A stretch of 64,000 nucleotides of DNA from Echinimonas agarilytica (GCF_023703465.1 NZ_JAMQGP010000006.1:186001-250000), one strand, 5' to 3'; shown: positions 45,383 to 55,769, numbered from the stretch's first letter. Program-made: numbers and translations. The notes: a model not told the origin generated them from the sequence alone.

Positions 45383-46269
45383 TACTTGGCCTCCTGTGGG
45401 GTGTATTCCCACGTCATTACACCAATCACAGCACCATTGGGGTCGCTTAATACAGCGAGCTGACCGTCGAGTACGTCACTGTCTGGCGCCATGACGATGG
45501 TGGCACCATTTTCGATCGCAATATCGAGTGTCTGCGCCACGCTTTCAACTTGTACAAACGGCACCCACTGAGATTTCGCCGTTTGGCTAAATGCTTCTGG
45601 CATTGCGCGAATGGCTCCGCGGGCATGAGATTGACTGGCAAGAATGTAATGTTCAACGCCTTCCTTATTCTGCAAGGTGTGCTCAAACGTATTGTAGTTA
45701 AACAGAGTTTGATAGAAGGCCGTGGCTTTGGTGGGTTGGTGGCTATAAAGCTGCTGCCAAATCCAATCGCCCGCTTCAGCCTGAAAATCTTCTGGATCCT
45801 TGCCATTTGTTTGCAATGTGGCAAACAGAGCGCCACTTGGGTCACGTGCGATAAGCGCTTCGCCGCGCCCTAACAGATCGCGTGACTCCATTAAAACTTT
45901 ACCGCCAGAAGCCGTAATCATTTTCTCTGCTTTTTGTGTACTGGCTGCGCTAATACTCGGAAGCCACAAAGCCTTGCTCGTGCTTTGTAACACTGAGTCG
46001 CGTTGTACTAGACCTGCAACAGGGTGGTCACCATTATAAAATGTGTAGTATTTGATATTCCCAGCTTCAACCGCAATGGCTTGCCAGCCGAACACAGCTT
46101 GATAAAACTTTAATGATGATTGCGGGGTGGCTGTGAAAATGTCATACCAAATAAACTTGCCCGGCAAATTGGCCCGTTCATCAGTAATGGGGGGGAATTG
46201 AACTTGCGATGCATTGGCGAGGCTTTGCACCAAGAGCAATAATGCTCCGCACACGATCCTTAATTTCAC
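45382..46269 (-). CDS. Exported two-module VOC-family protein
   Basis: A 295-residue protein with a signal peptide (cleavage near ANA/SQV) and two tandem glyoxalase/VOC modules: GKFIWYDIFTATPQSSLKFYQAVFGW at about residues 37-62 and GDWIWQQLYSHQP with a second pair of strands after residue 165. Secreted VOC proteins are uncommon; function is unknown. One-base overlap with the downstream proline-rich lipoprotein indicates an operon of envelope proteins. Confidence 0.78.
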   Translation of the reverse strand: MKLRIVCGALLLLVQSLANASQVQFPPITDERANLPGKFIWYDIFTATPQSSLKFYQAVFGWQAIAVEAGNIKYYTFYNGDHPVAGLVQRDSVLQSTSKALWLPSISAASTQKAEKMITASGGKVLMESRDLLGRGEALIARDPSGALFATLQTNGKDPEDFQAEAGDWIWQQLYSHQPTKATAFYQTLFNYNTFEHTLQNKEGVEHYILASQSHARGAIRAMPEAFSQTAKSQWVPFVQVESVAQTLDIAIENGATIVMAPDSDVLDGQLAVLSDPNGAVIGVMTWEYTPQEAK

Positions 46270-46335
46270 ACGATTGACTCCAGTTTTATCACTGCAGTAA
46301 GCGTGGTGCTAAATCATGGTTTTGTAAAATAAAAA

Positions 46336-46360
46336 AGGAGGCTTAATACCTCCTTTTGTT
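46336..46360. terminator. Rho-independent terminator of ettA
   Basis: GGAGG and CCTCC pair around CTTAATA with A and T tracts on the two sides. It follows the ettA stop on the reverse strand. Confidence 0.65.
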
Positions 46361-46373
46361 GATAGTTAACGAG

Positions 46374-48041
46374 TTACTTGTGAATTCGTTTGTATTTCAA
46401 GCGGTGCGGTGCTGCTGCATCTTTACCGAGGGTTTCGGTTAGCCATGCTTCATATTCGGTGTAGTTACCCTCATAGAAATTCACTTGCCCCTCGTCACGG
46501 TAATCAAGAATATGCGTTGCAATACGGTCGAGGAACCAACGGTCATGCGAGATCACCATGGCGCAGCCTGGGAATTCTAACAAGGCTTCTTCGAGTGCTC
46601 GAAGAGTTTCAACATCCAAGTCATTGGTGGGCTCATCCAGCAGTAGCAGGTTGCCGCCAGCTTTGAGCAGTTTGGCTAAGTGAACGCGGTTGCGCTCACC
46701 TCCAGACAAGTCACCAATGCGTTTTTGTTGATCACTACCTTTAAAATTAAAACGTGACACATAAGCGCGCGAGTTAATTTCAAAACTGCCAATGCGAAGA
46801 ATTTCTTCACCCTCGGAGATCTCTTGGTAAACAGTATTGCTGTCGACCATGCTGTCACGAAACTGCTCGACAGATGCCATTTGCACTGTTTCGCCCACAG
46901 AGACTGAGCCACTGTCGGGTTGTTCTGCGCCGCTGAGCATTTTAAATAATGTTGATTTACCGGCACCGTTGGGGCCGATAATGCCAACAATGGCACCTTT
47001 GGGAACTGAGAATGACAAATTCTCAATGAGTACGCGATCACCAAAGCTTTTGCTCAGATTTTCAACGTCGATGACCTTATCACCCAAACGTGGGCCCGGT
47101 GGAATGAATAATTCATTGGTTTCGTTACGGGCTTGGTGATCGCCGCTTTGTAGCTCTTCAAAACGCGCCATACGTGCTTTGCTTTTTGCTTGTCGACCTT
47201 TCGGGTTAGAACGCACCCATTCGAGTTCCTTTTCAATCGTTTTTTGGCGCGCTTTTTCTTGAGAGGCTTCTTCTTTGAGGCGAGCATCTTTTTGCTCTAA
47301 CCAGCTCGAATAATTGCCTTCCCACGGAATCCCGTGGCCGCGGTCAAGTTCTAAGATCCAACCGGCTGCATTGTCGAGGAAGTAGCGGTCATGGGTAATG
47401 GCCACAACAGTGCCCGAATAATCAACCAGAAAGCGCTCAAGCCAACCGACAGATTCGGCGTCTAAGTGGTTGGTGGGTTCGTCGAGTAGCAGCATGTCTG
47501 GCTTTTCAAGCAGTAATCGACAGATTGCCACGCGACGGCGCTCACCACCCGATAGATTTTTGATCACTGCATCCCATTCAGGGAGGCGCAATGCATCGGC
47601 GGCACGTTCAAGTTGGTTTTCGATATTGTGCCCCTCTTGGGCATTGATAATGGCTTCAAGCTCGCCTTGTTCGCGGGCAAGGGCATCAAAATCTGCACCT
47701 TCTTCGGCATATTCGGCATACACTTCATCGAGCCGCGCCATAGCTTTTTTTACGTCACCGAGGGCTTCTTCAACGGCCTCGCGCACCGTTTGTTCTTCAT
47801 TTAACTTAGGTTCTTGCGGTAGGTAGCCCACTTTGATGTCGGCCATAGGGCGTGCTTCGCCCTCATAATCTTGATCCACGCCGGCCATAATGCGTAGTAA
47901 TGTTGACTTACCCGCACCATTGAGGCCGAGTACGCCAATTTTGGCGCCAGGGAAAAAGCTCAATGAGATGTTTTTAAGAATCTCGCGCTTTGGTGGAACA
48001 ATTTTCCCCACGCGATTCATGGTATAGACAAATTGGGACAT
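46374..48041 (-). CDS. ettA: Energy-dependent translational throttle protein EttA (ABC-F)
   Basis: A 555-residue soluble ABC-F protein, exactly the E. coli length when started at ATG 48041 (MSQFVYTMNRVGKIVPPKR). Two ATPase domains each have a Walker A motif (GLNGAGKST, GPNGAGKST), an LSGGE signature and DEPTNHLD/DEPTNDLD. EttA binds the ribosomal E site and gates early elongation according to ATP/ADP. An upstream in-frame ATG at 48131 would add 30 residues not found in the family. Confidence 0.96.
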   Translation of the reverse strand: MSQFVYTMNRVGKIVPPKREILKNISLSFFPGAKIGVLGLNGAGKSTLLRIMAGVDQDYEGEARPMADIKVGYLPQEPKLNEEQTVREAVEEALGDVKKAMARLDEVYAEYAEEGADFDALAREQGELEAIINAQEGHNIENQLERAADALRLPEWDAVIKNLSGGERRRVAICRLLLEKPDMLLLDEPTNHLDAESVGWLERFLVDYSGTVVAITHDRYFLDNAAGWILELDRGHGIPWEGNYSSWLEQKDARLKEEASQEKARQKTIEKELEWVRSNPKGRQAKSKARMARFEELQSGDHQARNETNELFIPPGPRLGDKVIDVENLSKSFGDRVLIENLSFSVPKGAIVGIIGPNGAGKSTLFKMLSGAEQPDSGSVSVGETVQMASVEQFRDSMVDSNTVYQEISEGEEILRIGSFEINSRAYVSRFNFKGSDQQKRIGDLSGGERNRVHLAKLLKAGGNLLLLDEPTNDLDVETLRALEEALLEFPGCAMVISHDRWFLDRIATHILDYRDEGQVNFYEGNYTEYEAWLTETLGKDAAAPHRLKYKRIHK

Positions 48042-48296
48042 AGGATCAGTTTCGTTCTTAAGTCGGAATTTGGCGCTGATTGTAGCGCAAATTGAGATGT
48101 TTTTGGTCGCTGAGGTCAGGTTAAGTTCCAATGCATTATTTGGGACTTAGTATATTCCTAAATATTGCCGCGAAATGATGAACAAAAGGTAGGCAAAAAG
48201 GGCGTCTTGAGGGTAGAATGTGCGCCCTAAATTATAGAATCCGTTGGAGCTTTAGCCACAGATTGAGCTAAGGCTGATATTGAATTGGGAGAGACC

Positions 48297-49550
48297 ATGT
48301 TAGAGCGCAATATGAACATTGCTGATTTTGATCCTGAGTTGTGGGAATCCATGCAGCAGGAAGTGAAGCGTCAAGAAGACCACATTGAGCTGATTGCTTC
48401 TGAAAACTATTGTAGCCCACGCGTACTAGAAGCACAGGGCTCCCAACTCACCAACAAGTATGCCGAAGGTTATCCGGGCAAGCGTTACTATGGTGGTTGT
48501 GAATACGTGGACGTGTCTGAGCAACTGGCTATCGACCGCGCTAAGCAATTATTCGGTGCTGACTACGCGAACGTGCAACCACATTCTGGTTCACAAGCAA
48601 ACTCTGCGGTATTCCAAGCATTGTTGCAAGGTGGCGATAAAGTATTGGGCATGAGCTTGGCACATGGTGGTCACTTAACTCATGGCTCACACGTGAGCTT
48701 CTCTGGCAAATTATACGATGCGGTTCAGTACGGCATCGACGAAAACGGTGTGATTGACTACAACGAAATCGAAGCGTTGGCTGTTGAGCACAAGCCTAAA
48801 ATGATTATCGCTGGTTTCTCAGCATATTCAGGCATTTTAGACTGGTCTAAATTCCGTGAAATCGCAGACAAAGTGGGCGCCTACCTATTTGTTGATATGG
48901 CACACGTTGCAGGTTTGATTGCTGCTGGTTTGTATCCAAATCCACTGCCGCACGCTCACGTTGTAACAACAACAACTCACAAAACATTGGCTGGCCCTCG
49001 CGGCGGTTTGATTTTGTCTGCAGCGAAAGATGAAGACATTTACAAGAAATTAAACAGCGCAGTATTCCCTGGTGGTCAAGGTGGTCCTTTGTGTCATGTG
49101 ATTGCAGCAAAAGCAGTGGCATTTAAAGAAGCGTTACAACCTGAATTCAAAACTTACCAAGCACAAGTATTGGAAAATGCAAAAGCGATGGCGAGTGTTT
49201 TCATGGAGCGCGGGTACGACATCGTTTCTGGTGGTACAGACAACCATCTATTCTTGGTTGACCTGATTTCTAAGAATATGACAGGTAAAGACGCGGATGC
49301 AGCATTGGGGCGCGCCAACATAACAGTGAACAAAAACTCGGTTCCAAACGACCCGCGTTCACCGTTTGTAACCAGTGGTTTGCGTATTGGTACGCCAGCA
49401 ATTACACGTCGTGGCTTTAAAGCTGATGAATCTCGCTTACTGGCGGGTTGGATGTGTGACGTATTAGACAACATTGAAGATGAAGCGGTAGAAGCCGAAG
49501 TTCGCAACAAAGTTGTGGAGATTTGCGCTAAACTCCCGGTTTACGCTTAA
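48297..49550 (+). CDS. glyA: Serine hydroxymethyltransferase
   Basis: A 417-residue PLP enzyme, the same length as E. coli GlyA. It converts serine and tetrahydrofolate to glycine and methylene-tetrahydrofolate. The PLP-lysine motif [16 protein letters not shown] is present, as are SGSQAN and [11 protein letters not shown]. The ATG at 48297 follows GGGAGAG; an in-frame TTG at 48285 is not used. The leader has a hairpin (GCTTTAGC 48249-48256 with GCTAAGGC 48267-48274). No glycine riboswitch was seen. Confidence 0.97.
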   Translation: MLERNMNIADFDPELWESMQQEVKRQEDHIELIASENYCSPRVLEAQGSQLTNKYAEGYPGKRYYGGCEYVDVSEQLAIDRAKQLFGADYANVQPHSGSQANSAVFQALLQGGDKVLGMSLAHGGHLTHGSHVSFSGKLYDAVQYGIDENGVIDYNEIEALAVEHKPKMIIAGFSAYSGILDWSKFREIADKVGAYLFVDMAHVAGLIAAGLYPNPLPHAHVVTTTTHKTLAGPRGGLILSAAKDEDIYKKLNSAVFPGGQGGPLCHVIAAKAVAFKEALQPEFKTYQAQVLENAKAMASVFMERGYDIVSGGTDNHLFLVDLISKNMTGKDADAALGRANITVNKNSVPNDPRSPFVTSGLRIGTPAITRRGFKADESRLLAGWMCDVLDNIEDEAVEAEVRNKVVEICAKLPVYA

Positions 49551-49554
49551 TGAT

Positions 49555-49583
49555 AAAGGCCGGCGTAAGCCGGCTTTTTTTTT
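49555..49583 (+). terminator. Rho-independent terminator of glyA
   Basis: GCCGGC pairs with GCCGGC around GTAA, followed by nine T. Confidence 0.88.
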
Positions 49584-49621
49584 GAGACGAATAAAGACAG
49601 TGATTCATTTAAGGAGTTGTT

Positions 49622-50071
49622 ATGCATTGCCCCTTTTGCAATCAGGATGATACGAAGGTGATCGACTCCCGGCTGGTTTCAAGTGGTTTTCAAGTTCGCC
49701 GCCGCCGAGAATGTACCGCGTGCCACGAGCGTTTCACAACGTTCGAGAGTGCCGAACTTGTGATGCCTCGATTGGTGAAACGAGATGGCTCTCGTGAACC
49801 CTTCAATGAAGATAAATTGCGCTCAGGCATTCAACGTGCCTTAGAAAAACGCCCAGTGAGCACAGAGCAAACTGAACAAATGATTAGTTCAATCATGTCT
49901 AACCTTCGCGCGACTGGTGAGCGAGAGGTGGGCAGTGAAATGGTTGGATATTGGGTGATGGAAGCGCTCAAAGACGCCGACAAAGTTGCATACATTCGTT
50001 TTGCATCTGTGTATTTCTCATTTGAAGACTTAGATGACTTCGCTCAAGCGATTGCGAAATTGGAAAAATAA
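49622..50071 (+). CDS. nrdR: Transcriptional repressor NrdR
   Basis: A 149-residue protein: N-terminal zinc ribbon (CPFC near residues 3-6 and CTAC near 31-34) followed by an ATP-cone domain ([15 protein letters not shown]). NrdR represses ribonucleotide reductase genes when bound to dATP. AAGGAG precedes the ATG. It opens the riboflavin/nusB cluster: ribD starts three bases after its stop. Confidence 0.97.
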   Translation: MHCPFCNQDDTKVIDSRLVSSGFQVRRRRECTACHERFTTFESAELVMPRLVKRDGSREPFNEDKLRSGIQRALEKRPVSTEQTEQMISSIMSNLRATGEREVGSEMVGYWVMEALKDADKVAYIRFASVYFSFEDLDDFAQAIAKLEK

Positions 50072-50074
50072 CAG

Positions 50075-51184
50075 ATGGCGGCATCAGAAATAGATCATCA
50101 TTGGATGACCCGAGCGATTCAACTTGCCCGTAAAGGTTGGTACACCACAACCCCGAACCCAAGAGTGGGTTGCGTGATTGTAGGCCCTCAAGGCGTTTTA
50201 TCTGAAGGCGCGCATTTGAAAGCAGGCTTGGGCCATGCTGAGGCGAATGCCATTGCCGATGCAAAGCAATCTCTTGAAGGCGCAACTGCCTACGTTACTT
50301 TAGAGCCATGTTCGCACACGGGTAAAACTGGCCCATGCTCTGATGCTCTCATCGCAGCAAAAGTGAAGCGTGTGGTGGTGGGGATGACTGACCCTAATCC
50401 GCTTGTCGCAGGCCAGGGTATTCAGCGTTTAGAAAATGCAGGCATTGAGGTCGAAGTGGGAGTGTTAGCCGAACAATGTGAAGAGCTAAACCCTGGCTTT
50501 TTGAAGCGAATGAAAACCGATTTTCCTCGTGTGACGGTGAAAATGGCATCGTCGCTCGATGGCAAAACAGCGCTGGCGAATGGCAAAAGTAAATGGATTA
50601 CTTCATCGCAAGCACGCTCTGATGTGCAGCGTTTTAGAGCTGAAAGTTGCGCAGTGCTGTCCAGTGCCGAAACCGTGCTTTCAGACAATGCTCGCTTAAC
50701 CGTTCGTCAAGAGCAGTTACCGGCAACCATGAAGCAATACGGCAAATCATCACTGCGCCAGCCCGATCGTATTATTTTGGATGGCCGCTGCCGTTTAACG
50801 GGTGAAGAACCCCTATTTGAACAGCTCGATAGCTTGGTCATTGTTCGCCCCGAAGGCCAACCAGCACCTCGCCCAGATGTTCGTTTGTTATCTTTACCGT
50901 ACACTCGGCACAGATTTGACTTACCGCGTTTGGTGGCCGAGTTAGGGGCTCGACAATATAATGAGCTTTGGGTTGAAGCTGGCCCAGCCTTGTCAGGCGC
51001 ATTTGTCGCTGCGGGACTCGTTGACCGTTTAGTGGTGTACATTGCGCCTAAGTTAATGGGGCATCACAGTAAAGATTTACTGGCGTTGCCGATGATGAAC
51101 GAAATGAATCAAGTGATACAAATGCAGTGGGAGTCAGTGACAAACATTGGTCCTGATGTTCGCTTGATTGCTGAATTTAAATAA
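50075..51184 (+). CDS. ribD: Bifunctional riboflavin deaminase/reductase RibD
   Basis: A 369-residue bifunctional enzyme. The N-terminal deaminase has the zinc motifs HAEANAI and PCSHTGKTGPC; the C-terminal reductase begins near residue 150 (VKMASSLDGKTAL). It carries out the second and third steps from GTP to the riboflavin pyrimidine. It begins three bases after nrdR and is 13 bases before ribE. Confidence 0.96.
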   Translation: MAASEIDHHWMTRAIQLARKGWYTTTPNPRVGCVIVGPQGVLSEGAHLKAGLGHAEANAIADAKQSLEGATAYVTLEPCSHTGKTGPCSDALIAAKVKRVVVGMTDPNPLVAGQGIQRLENAGIEVEVGVLAEQCEELNPGFLKRMKTDFPRVTVKMASSLDGKTALANGKSKWITSSQARSDVQRFRAESCAVLSSAETVLSDNARLTVRQEQLPATMKQYGKSSLRQPDRIILDGRCRLTGEEPLFEQLDSLVIVRPEGQPAPRPDVRLLSLPYTRHRFDLPRLVAELGARQYNELWVEAGPALSGAFVAAGLVDRLVVYIAPKLMGHHSKDLLALPMMNEMNQVIQMQWESVTNIGPDVRLIAEFK

Positions 51185-51197
51185 GACGTAAATTAAC

Positions 51198-51863
51198 GTG
51201 TTTACTGGAATAATCGAATCCGTAGGAAATGTTGCGAAAGCTCGTAAGCAGGGCAGTGACATGATGTTGTCGATCAATGTTGGCAAGATGGACATGTCAG
51301 ACGTGAAACTTGGCGATAGCATTGCCGTGAATGGTGTTTGCCTAACCGTCACAGGCTTTGATTCAAGCCAATTCAGTGCCGATGTTTCTGTGGAATCATT
51401 GGCCCGCACGAGCCTTGCAGATTTGCAAATGGGCACGCGTGTGAATTTAGAAAAAGCAGTCACACCTACCACACGCCTAGGTGGCCATATGGTCAGCGGT
51501 CATGTGGATGGTTTAGCCACGATAGTGTCAGTGGAGCAAGACGGGCGCGCATGGCAATACTGGTTGCAAACGCCGCCAGAGTTAAGCCGTTATATTGCTG
51601 AGAAAGGCTCGGTCACGATTGACGGTATTAGTTTGACCGTGAACGCTGTGGAACGAGATCAGTTTCGACTGACTATCATTCCTCACACGCGGGACGAAAC
51701 CACACTGAAAGATTTGAATGTTGGCGATCACGTCAATTTAGAAGTTGATTTGGTGGCTCGTTATCTAGAACGGTTAATGACGTTCGGAGGCGCAAACGCG
51801 CAAAGCTCTCAGGGTGACAGGGTCAGTATGGAGCTTTTAGCTCGCAGTGGCTTTTTGAAATAA
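51198..51863 (+). CDS. ribE: Riboflavin synthase alpha chain
   Basis: A 221-residue enzyme with two lumazine-synthase-type barrels, each with the family signature (MFTGIIE at the N-terminus; GDSIAVNGVCLTV and GSVTIDGISLTV). It dismutates 6,7-dimethyl-8-ribityllumazine to riboflavin. The start is GTG at 51198. The gene is named ribE here (ribC in E. coli nomenclature). Confidence 0.95.
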   Translation: MFTGIIESVGNVAKARKQGSDMMLSINVGKMDMSDVKLGDSIAVNGVCLTVTGFDSSQFSADVSVESLARTSLADLQMGTRVNLEKAVTPTTRLGGHMVSGHVDGLATIVSVEQDGRAWQYWLQTPPELSRYIAEKGSVTIDGISLTVNAVERDQFRLTIIPHTRDETTLKDLNVGDHVNLEVDLVARYLERLMTFGGANAQSSQGDRVSMELLARSGFLK

Positions 51864-51911
51864 CAATAATCAATAAAAACAACACACAACTAACAGTCTA
51901 GAGGTCCATGT

Positions 51912-53021
51912 ATGAGTTTTGCAAAGGCATCTGAAATCATCGAAGCCATTCGTAATCGCGAAATGGTGATTTTAGTGGATGACGAAGACCGCGAGAATGA
52001 GGGTGACCTTATTATGGCGGCAGAGGCAATTACGCCAGAAGCAATTAACTTTATGGCGACCTATGGACGCGGATTGATTTGCTTGACTCTGACTCAGAGT
52101 CGATGCGAGCAATTGAACTTACCTTTGATGGTTGACAGTAACACCGCTCAATTTTCGACCAACTTCACCGTATCTATTGAAGCGGCTGAAGGGGTGACAA
52201 CGGGGATTTCCGCTGCTGACCGTGCGCGCACTGTTCAAGCTGCAGTGGCTCCGGATGCGGTGGCGGCAGACTTGGTACAACCGGGTCATATCTTCCCTGT
52301 GATGGCGCAAGAAGGCGGCGTATTAACGCGCGCAGGGCACACTGAAGCAGGGTGTGATTTAGCTCGCTTAGGCGGGTTTGACCCATCGGCTGTGATCGTC
52401 GAAATTTTAAATGACGATGGCACCATGGCTCGCCGCGACGACCTGCTAAAATTTGCCGAAAAGCACGGTGTTAAAATTGGCACCATTGCAGACTTAATCG
52501 AGTATCGCAGTTTCAATGAAACCACCATTGAACGCGTGGCTCATTGTAAACTCCCGACCGAATTCGGCGATTTTGAGCTTCACACATTCCGTGACACCAT
52601 CGACAACCAACTACACTATGCCATGCAAATGGGTGAGGTTGAGCCAGAACAGCCAACGATGGTTCGAGTGCATCTGCAGAACTTGTTTAATGATGTACTT
52701 CATACCGAGCGAGCGGCTGACCGAAGCTGGAATTTGCCCCGCGCTTTAGGACGTATTGCGTCTGAAGGTGGTGTGTTGGTGGTGTTAGGACGCGAAGAGA
52801 CTAATGACGAGATTCTCGCCAAGCTCAAGAACTTTGAGCTTGAAGATCGCGGAGAGCGTCCACCTGCGGCTAAGTGGCAAGGGACTTCACGTCGCGTGGG
52901 CGTTGGCAGTCAAATACTGGCGCAATTAGGCGTTCGTCAAATGCGACTGCTAAGCTCACAGAAGCGTTATCATGCGTTGTCTGGATTTGGCTTGGAAGTG
53001 GTCGAGTACATTTCTGATTAA
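51912..53021 (+). CDS. ribB: 3,4-dihydroxy-2-butanone 4-phosphate synthase with degenerate RibA-like domain (RibBX)
   Basis: A 369-residue protein. The N-terminal half (to about residue 200) is Rib[28 protein letters not shown]. The C-terminal half aligns with GTP cyclohydrolase II but lacks its three zinc cysteines: the region that normally reads HSECLTGDVFGSLRCDCG is [19 protein letters not shown]. The cyclohydrolase activity is therefore expected to be lost, as in the RibBX proteins known from other gammaproteobacteria. A separate ribA is predicted elsewhere in the genome. Confidence 0.9.
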   Translation: MSFAKASEIIEAIRNREMVILVDDEDRENEGDLIMAAEAITPEAINFMATYGRGLICLTLTQSRCEQLNLPLMVDSNTAQFSTNFTVSIEAAEGVTTGISAADRARTVQAAVAPDAVAADLVQPGHIFPVMAQEGGVLTRAGHTEAGCDLARLGGFDPSAVIVEILNDDGTMARRDDLLKFAEKHGVKIGTIADLIEYRSFNETTIERVAHCKLPTEFGDFELHTFRDTIDNQLHYAMQMGEVEPEQPTMVRVHLQNLFNDVLHTERAADRSWNLPRALGRIASEGGVLVVLGREETNDEILAKLKNFELEDRGERPPAAKWQGTSRRVGVGSQILAQLGVRQMRLLSSQKRYHALSGFGLEVVEYISD

Positions 53022-53137
53022 GCCGTTTTAGCAAATCGCTAGAAAGGTATATAACTGCCCGTATGCGGCGCGGATGTGCTATTATCCCGCCGATTATGTG
53101 CGTGGTGCACAAAACTGATGAGTTAGTGAGTTCAAAG

Positions 53138-53605
53138 ATGAAGGTAATTGAAGGCGCCGTTGCTGCCCCAGATGCTAAAGTCACGATTGTTGTCAGTCGT
53201 TTCAACAGCTTTTTAGTCGAAAGTTTGGTCGAAGGTGCAGTGGATACACTGAAACGTTTTGGCCAAGTCAAAGATGACAATATTACGATTGTCCGTGTTC
53301 CTGGAGCCTATGAGCTCCCTGTTGCTGCGCAACGCGTTGCGAAAAAAGGCGGCACTGATGCAATTATTGCGTTGGGCGCTGTGATTCGTGGCGGTACACC
53401 TCACTTTGAATTTGTTGCAGGTGAGAGCAATAAAGGTTTGGCGCATGTTGCAATGGAATACGATATTCCTGTTGCGTTTGGTGTGCTCACAACCGACACC
53501 ATTGAACAAGCAATTGAACGCGCAGGCACTAAAGCGGGCAATAAAGGCGGCGAAGCTGCTCTCGGCGCGCTAGAAATGATTAATGTTTTAGCCGAAATTG
53601 GCTAA
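53138..53605 (+). CDS. ribH: 6,7-dimethyl-8-ribityllumazine synthase
   Basis: A 155-residue lumazine synthase, close to the 156 residues of E. coli. Family motifs are [30 protein letters not shown] and TTDTIEQA. It joins the pyrimidine and dihydroxybutanone phosphate. The start is set at ATG 53138 by family alignment; an upstream in-frame ATG (53063) would add 25 unrelated residues. Confidence 0.95.
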   Translation: MKVIEGAVAAPDAKVTIVVSRFNSFLVESLVEGAVDTLKRFGQVKDDNITIVRVPGAYELPVAAQRVAKKGGTDAIIALGAVIRGGTPHFEFVAGESNKGLAHVAMEYDIPVAFGVLTTDTIEQAIERAGTKAGNKGGEAALGALEMINVLAEIG

Positions 53606-53620
53606 TTTGAGGTAAGTAAG

Positions 53621-54022
53621 TTGAATCCTAAAGCACGCCGTAAGGCACGCGAAATGGCACTACAGGCCATTTATAGTTGGCAAATCAGTGGCGATTCAAT
53701 GGCTGATATTGAACTGCACTTTTTAACTGATCAAGACACTGCAGGTTGTGATCTCGAATACTTCCGAGAGTTGATTTCAGGTGTTGCCAGCCAAGTGAAA
53801 AGCCTTGATGCTCGTTTAGCTGCCCTTACTTCTCGTCCGCTGGACGAAGTTGATCAAATCGACAAAGCCATCTTGCGCTTGTCGGCCTTTGAGTTGACTG
53901 CCCGACAGACACCTTATCGTGTTGTGATCAATGAAGCTGTCGAGCTGGCAAAAGTATTTGCTCAAGATGACAGCCACAAGTTCGTCAACGGCGTACTTGA
54001 TAAAATGGCTCCTCGCAGCTAA
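53621..54022 (+). CDS. nusB: Transcription antitermination factor NusB
   Basis: A 133-residue all-helical protein with the NusB pattern (RKAREMALQAIYSW; the conserved DKAILRLSAFEL and VVINEAVELAK). It binds boxA RNA with NusE to prevent termination on rRNA operons. The TTG at 53621 follows GAGG with eight bases spacing. It is the usual neighbour of ribH in this group. Confidence 0.95.
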   Translation: MNPKARRKAREMALQAIYSWQISGDSMADIELHFLTDQDTAGCDLEYFRELISGVASQVKSLDARLAALTSRPLDEVDQIDKAILRLSAFELTARQTPYRVVINEAVELAKVFAQDDSHKFVNGVLDKMAPRS

Positions 54023-54042
54023 TTTTCTCAGGAGTATAAGCC

Positions 54043-55011
54043 GTGAACGAGTTTGATCTCATACGGCAGTATTTTGAGACCCCTTCTGTGAATCGCGCTG
54101 ATGTCCCTTTGGGCATCGGTGACGATTGTGCCCTCGTGCAACCCAAACCCGGTTTTCAACTTGCTATCACGACCGACACCATGGTCGATGGCATTCACTT
54201 TGATTCGCGTTTAAGCCCTGCAGATATTGGTCACAAATTACTGGCTGTTAATCTATCAGATTTAGCTGCAATGGGCGCAGAGCCTTGCTGGATTTCGTTA
54301 GCGACCACATTACCTGAAGTCAATGAACATTGGTTGGCAGGCTTTTCTGAGGGCTTATTTGCACTGGCGCGTGAGTTTGATGTGAGCCTTATTGGTGGGG
54401 ATGTGACGCGCGGTGCTTTAACGTTAAGCATTACTGCGCAAGGGCAAGTTGCGGCTGGTAAAGCATTGACTCGAAGTGGCGCGAATGTTGGCGACTTAAT
54501 TTATGTCTCTGGTCACTTAGGTGATGCTGCGCTGGCACTGAATCATAGCCAGATCACTCAATTGCCAAAAGACCAGCAACAGCAGCTCGAACAACGCCTG
54601 TTCAGGCCCTCACCGCGTGTATCTCTGGGGCAAGCCCTTGTTGGCTATGCGACTGCGTGTATTGATTTGTCGGATGGACTATCGGTTGATTTAGGGCACT
54701 TGCTGAAGCGTTCGGGAAAAGGCGCTTCGTTAATGTTAGATCAGGTTCCTACCTCCAGCATTGCACGCAACTTATTGGGGCACGAGCAAGCTGCAAAATT
54801 AGCCTTCAGTGGCGGCGATGATTATGAACTTTGTTTCACCGTACCGGCCCATCATCAAGAGGCTATTGAGACGATATCTACCGATGCAGAAACGCCCGTC
54901 ACCCTCATCGGCCAAGTGACATCAGACTCTGGGCTGAAGCTGCGTTTTAATGACGTGCCCGTGAATTGGAAAAGCCAAGGATTTATGCACTTTTATGACC
55001 AAGACCAATAA
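54043..55011 (+). CDS. thiL: Thiamine-monophosphate kinase
   Basis: A 322-residue PurM/ThiL-fold kinase with IGDDCALV and TDTMVDGIHF near the N-terminus, GGDVTRG and DLSDGLSVDL. It makes thiamine diphosphate from thiamine monophosphate. The GTG at 54043 follows AGGAG at 54030-54034. Its end overlaps pgpA by 17 bases. Confidence 0.95.
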   Translation: MNEFDLIRQYFETPSVNRADVPLGIGDDCALVQPKPGFQLAITTDTMVDGIHFDSRLSPADIGHKLLAVNLSDLAAMGAEPCWISLATTLPEVNEHWLAGFSEGLFALAREFDVSLIGGDVTRGALTLSITAQGQVAAGKALTRSGANVGDLIYVSGHLGDAALALNHSQITQLPKDQQQQLEQRLFRPSPRVSLGQALVGYATACIDLSDGLSVDLGHLLKRSGKGASLMLDQVPTSSIARNLLGHEQAAKLAFSGGDDYELCFTVPAHHQEAIETISTDAETPVTLIGQVTSDSGLKLRFNDVPVNWKSQGFMHFYDQDQ

Positions 55012-55477
55012 AAAGCCGTTAAAGCCAAGCACACTCACTCACTGGTTAGCGGTGGGGTTTGGTAGCGGTTTAGCACCGAAAGCACCCGGTACATTTGGTA
55101 CCATTGCCGCGTTACCCATTGTTTGGGCGATGTCATATTTGAGCCTGTATGGTTTTTTAGCTGTGACACTCGTTAGTTGTGTTGTGGGCATTTATTTGTG
55201 CGGAAAAACGGCTGAGGACTTCAATTACCACGATCACCCAGGCATTGTGTGGGATGAGTTTGCTGGCATGATGATCACCATGATCGCAGTGCCCATGACT
55301 TGGCAATACCTGCTCGCTGGATTTATTCTTTTTCGCATCTTCGATATTTTAAAGCCGTGGCCGATTAGCTGGCTTGATAAGCATGTGGATGGTGGCTTTG
55401 GAATTATGATTGATGACATATTGGCCGGCCTAATGGCACTGGGCTGCATGCACTTAGGAATGATGTGGTTAAACTAA
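54995..55477 (+). CDS. pgpA: Phosphatidylglycerophosphatase A
   Basis: A 160-residue inner-membrane enzyme with three or four hydrophobic segments and the motifs GLAPKAPGTFGT and VWDEFAGM. It dephosphorylates phosphatidylglycerophosphate to phosphatidylglycerol. Translation is coupled to thiL by a 17-base overlap. It closes the nrdR-rib-nusB-thiL cluster. Confidence 0.94.
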   Translation: MTKTNKKPLKPSTLTHWLAVGFGSGLAPKAPGTFGTIAALPIVWAMSYLSLYGFLAVTLVSCVVGIYLCGKTAEDFNYHDHPGIVWDEFAGMMITMIAVPMTWQYLLAGFILFRIFDILKPWPISWLDKHVDGGFGIMIDDILAGLMALGCMHLGMMWLN

Positions 55478-55740
55478 AAAAGTGCACCGGAAGTGAGTCT
55501 TCATAGCAACTGGGTTGAGGGCCGAGACTGCAACTATAAAGATGGCTCCCACTCCCAGTGCGAGACCACTAATAAAAGTCTAAAAGATTTATGCAATTTC
55601 AGTCAGAAACTCAGTTGTGTTGGGAACTAAAACACGCCTGAGACACATAACAACACGCATAACTCAAGGGACGGATGAGAGTATATCTAAGCCAACTGAA
55701 CTCAGCCTGAACGATTTTTGTAACTCTATATTTGAACACA
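55478..55740. other. Spacer without recognised genes
   Basis: About 260 bases between pgpA and the dxs-side terminator. No credible frame, operator or RNA motif was found. Confidence 0.4.
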
Positions 55741-55769
55741 AAAAAAGCACGCGATAAGCGTGCTTTTTT
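55741..55769. terminator. Bidirectional rho-independent terminator
   Basis: AAAAAAGCACGC and GCGTGCTTTTTT pair perfectly around GATAA, downstream of dxs on the reverse strand. Confidence 0.88.

Noticed and set aside
48042..48296. Glycine riboswitch or PurR box upstream of glyA
   Set aside because: Only a simple leader hairpin was found; no paired glycine aptamer features or PurR consensus.
51864..51911. FMN riboswitch before ribB
   Set aside because: The spacer is 48 bases, too short for the aptamer, and none of its conserved boxes are present.
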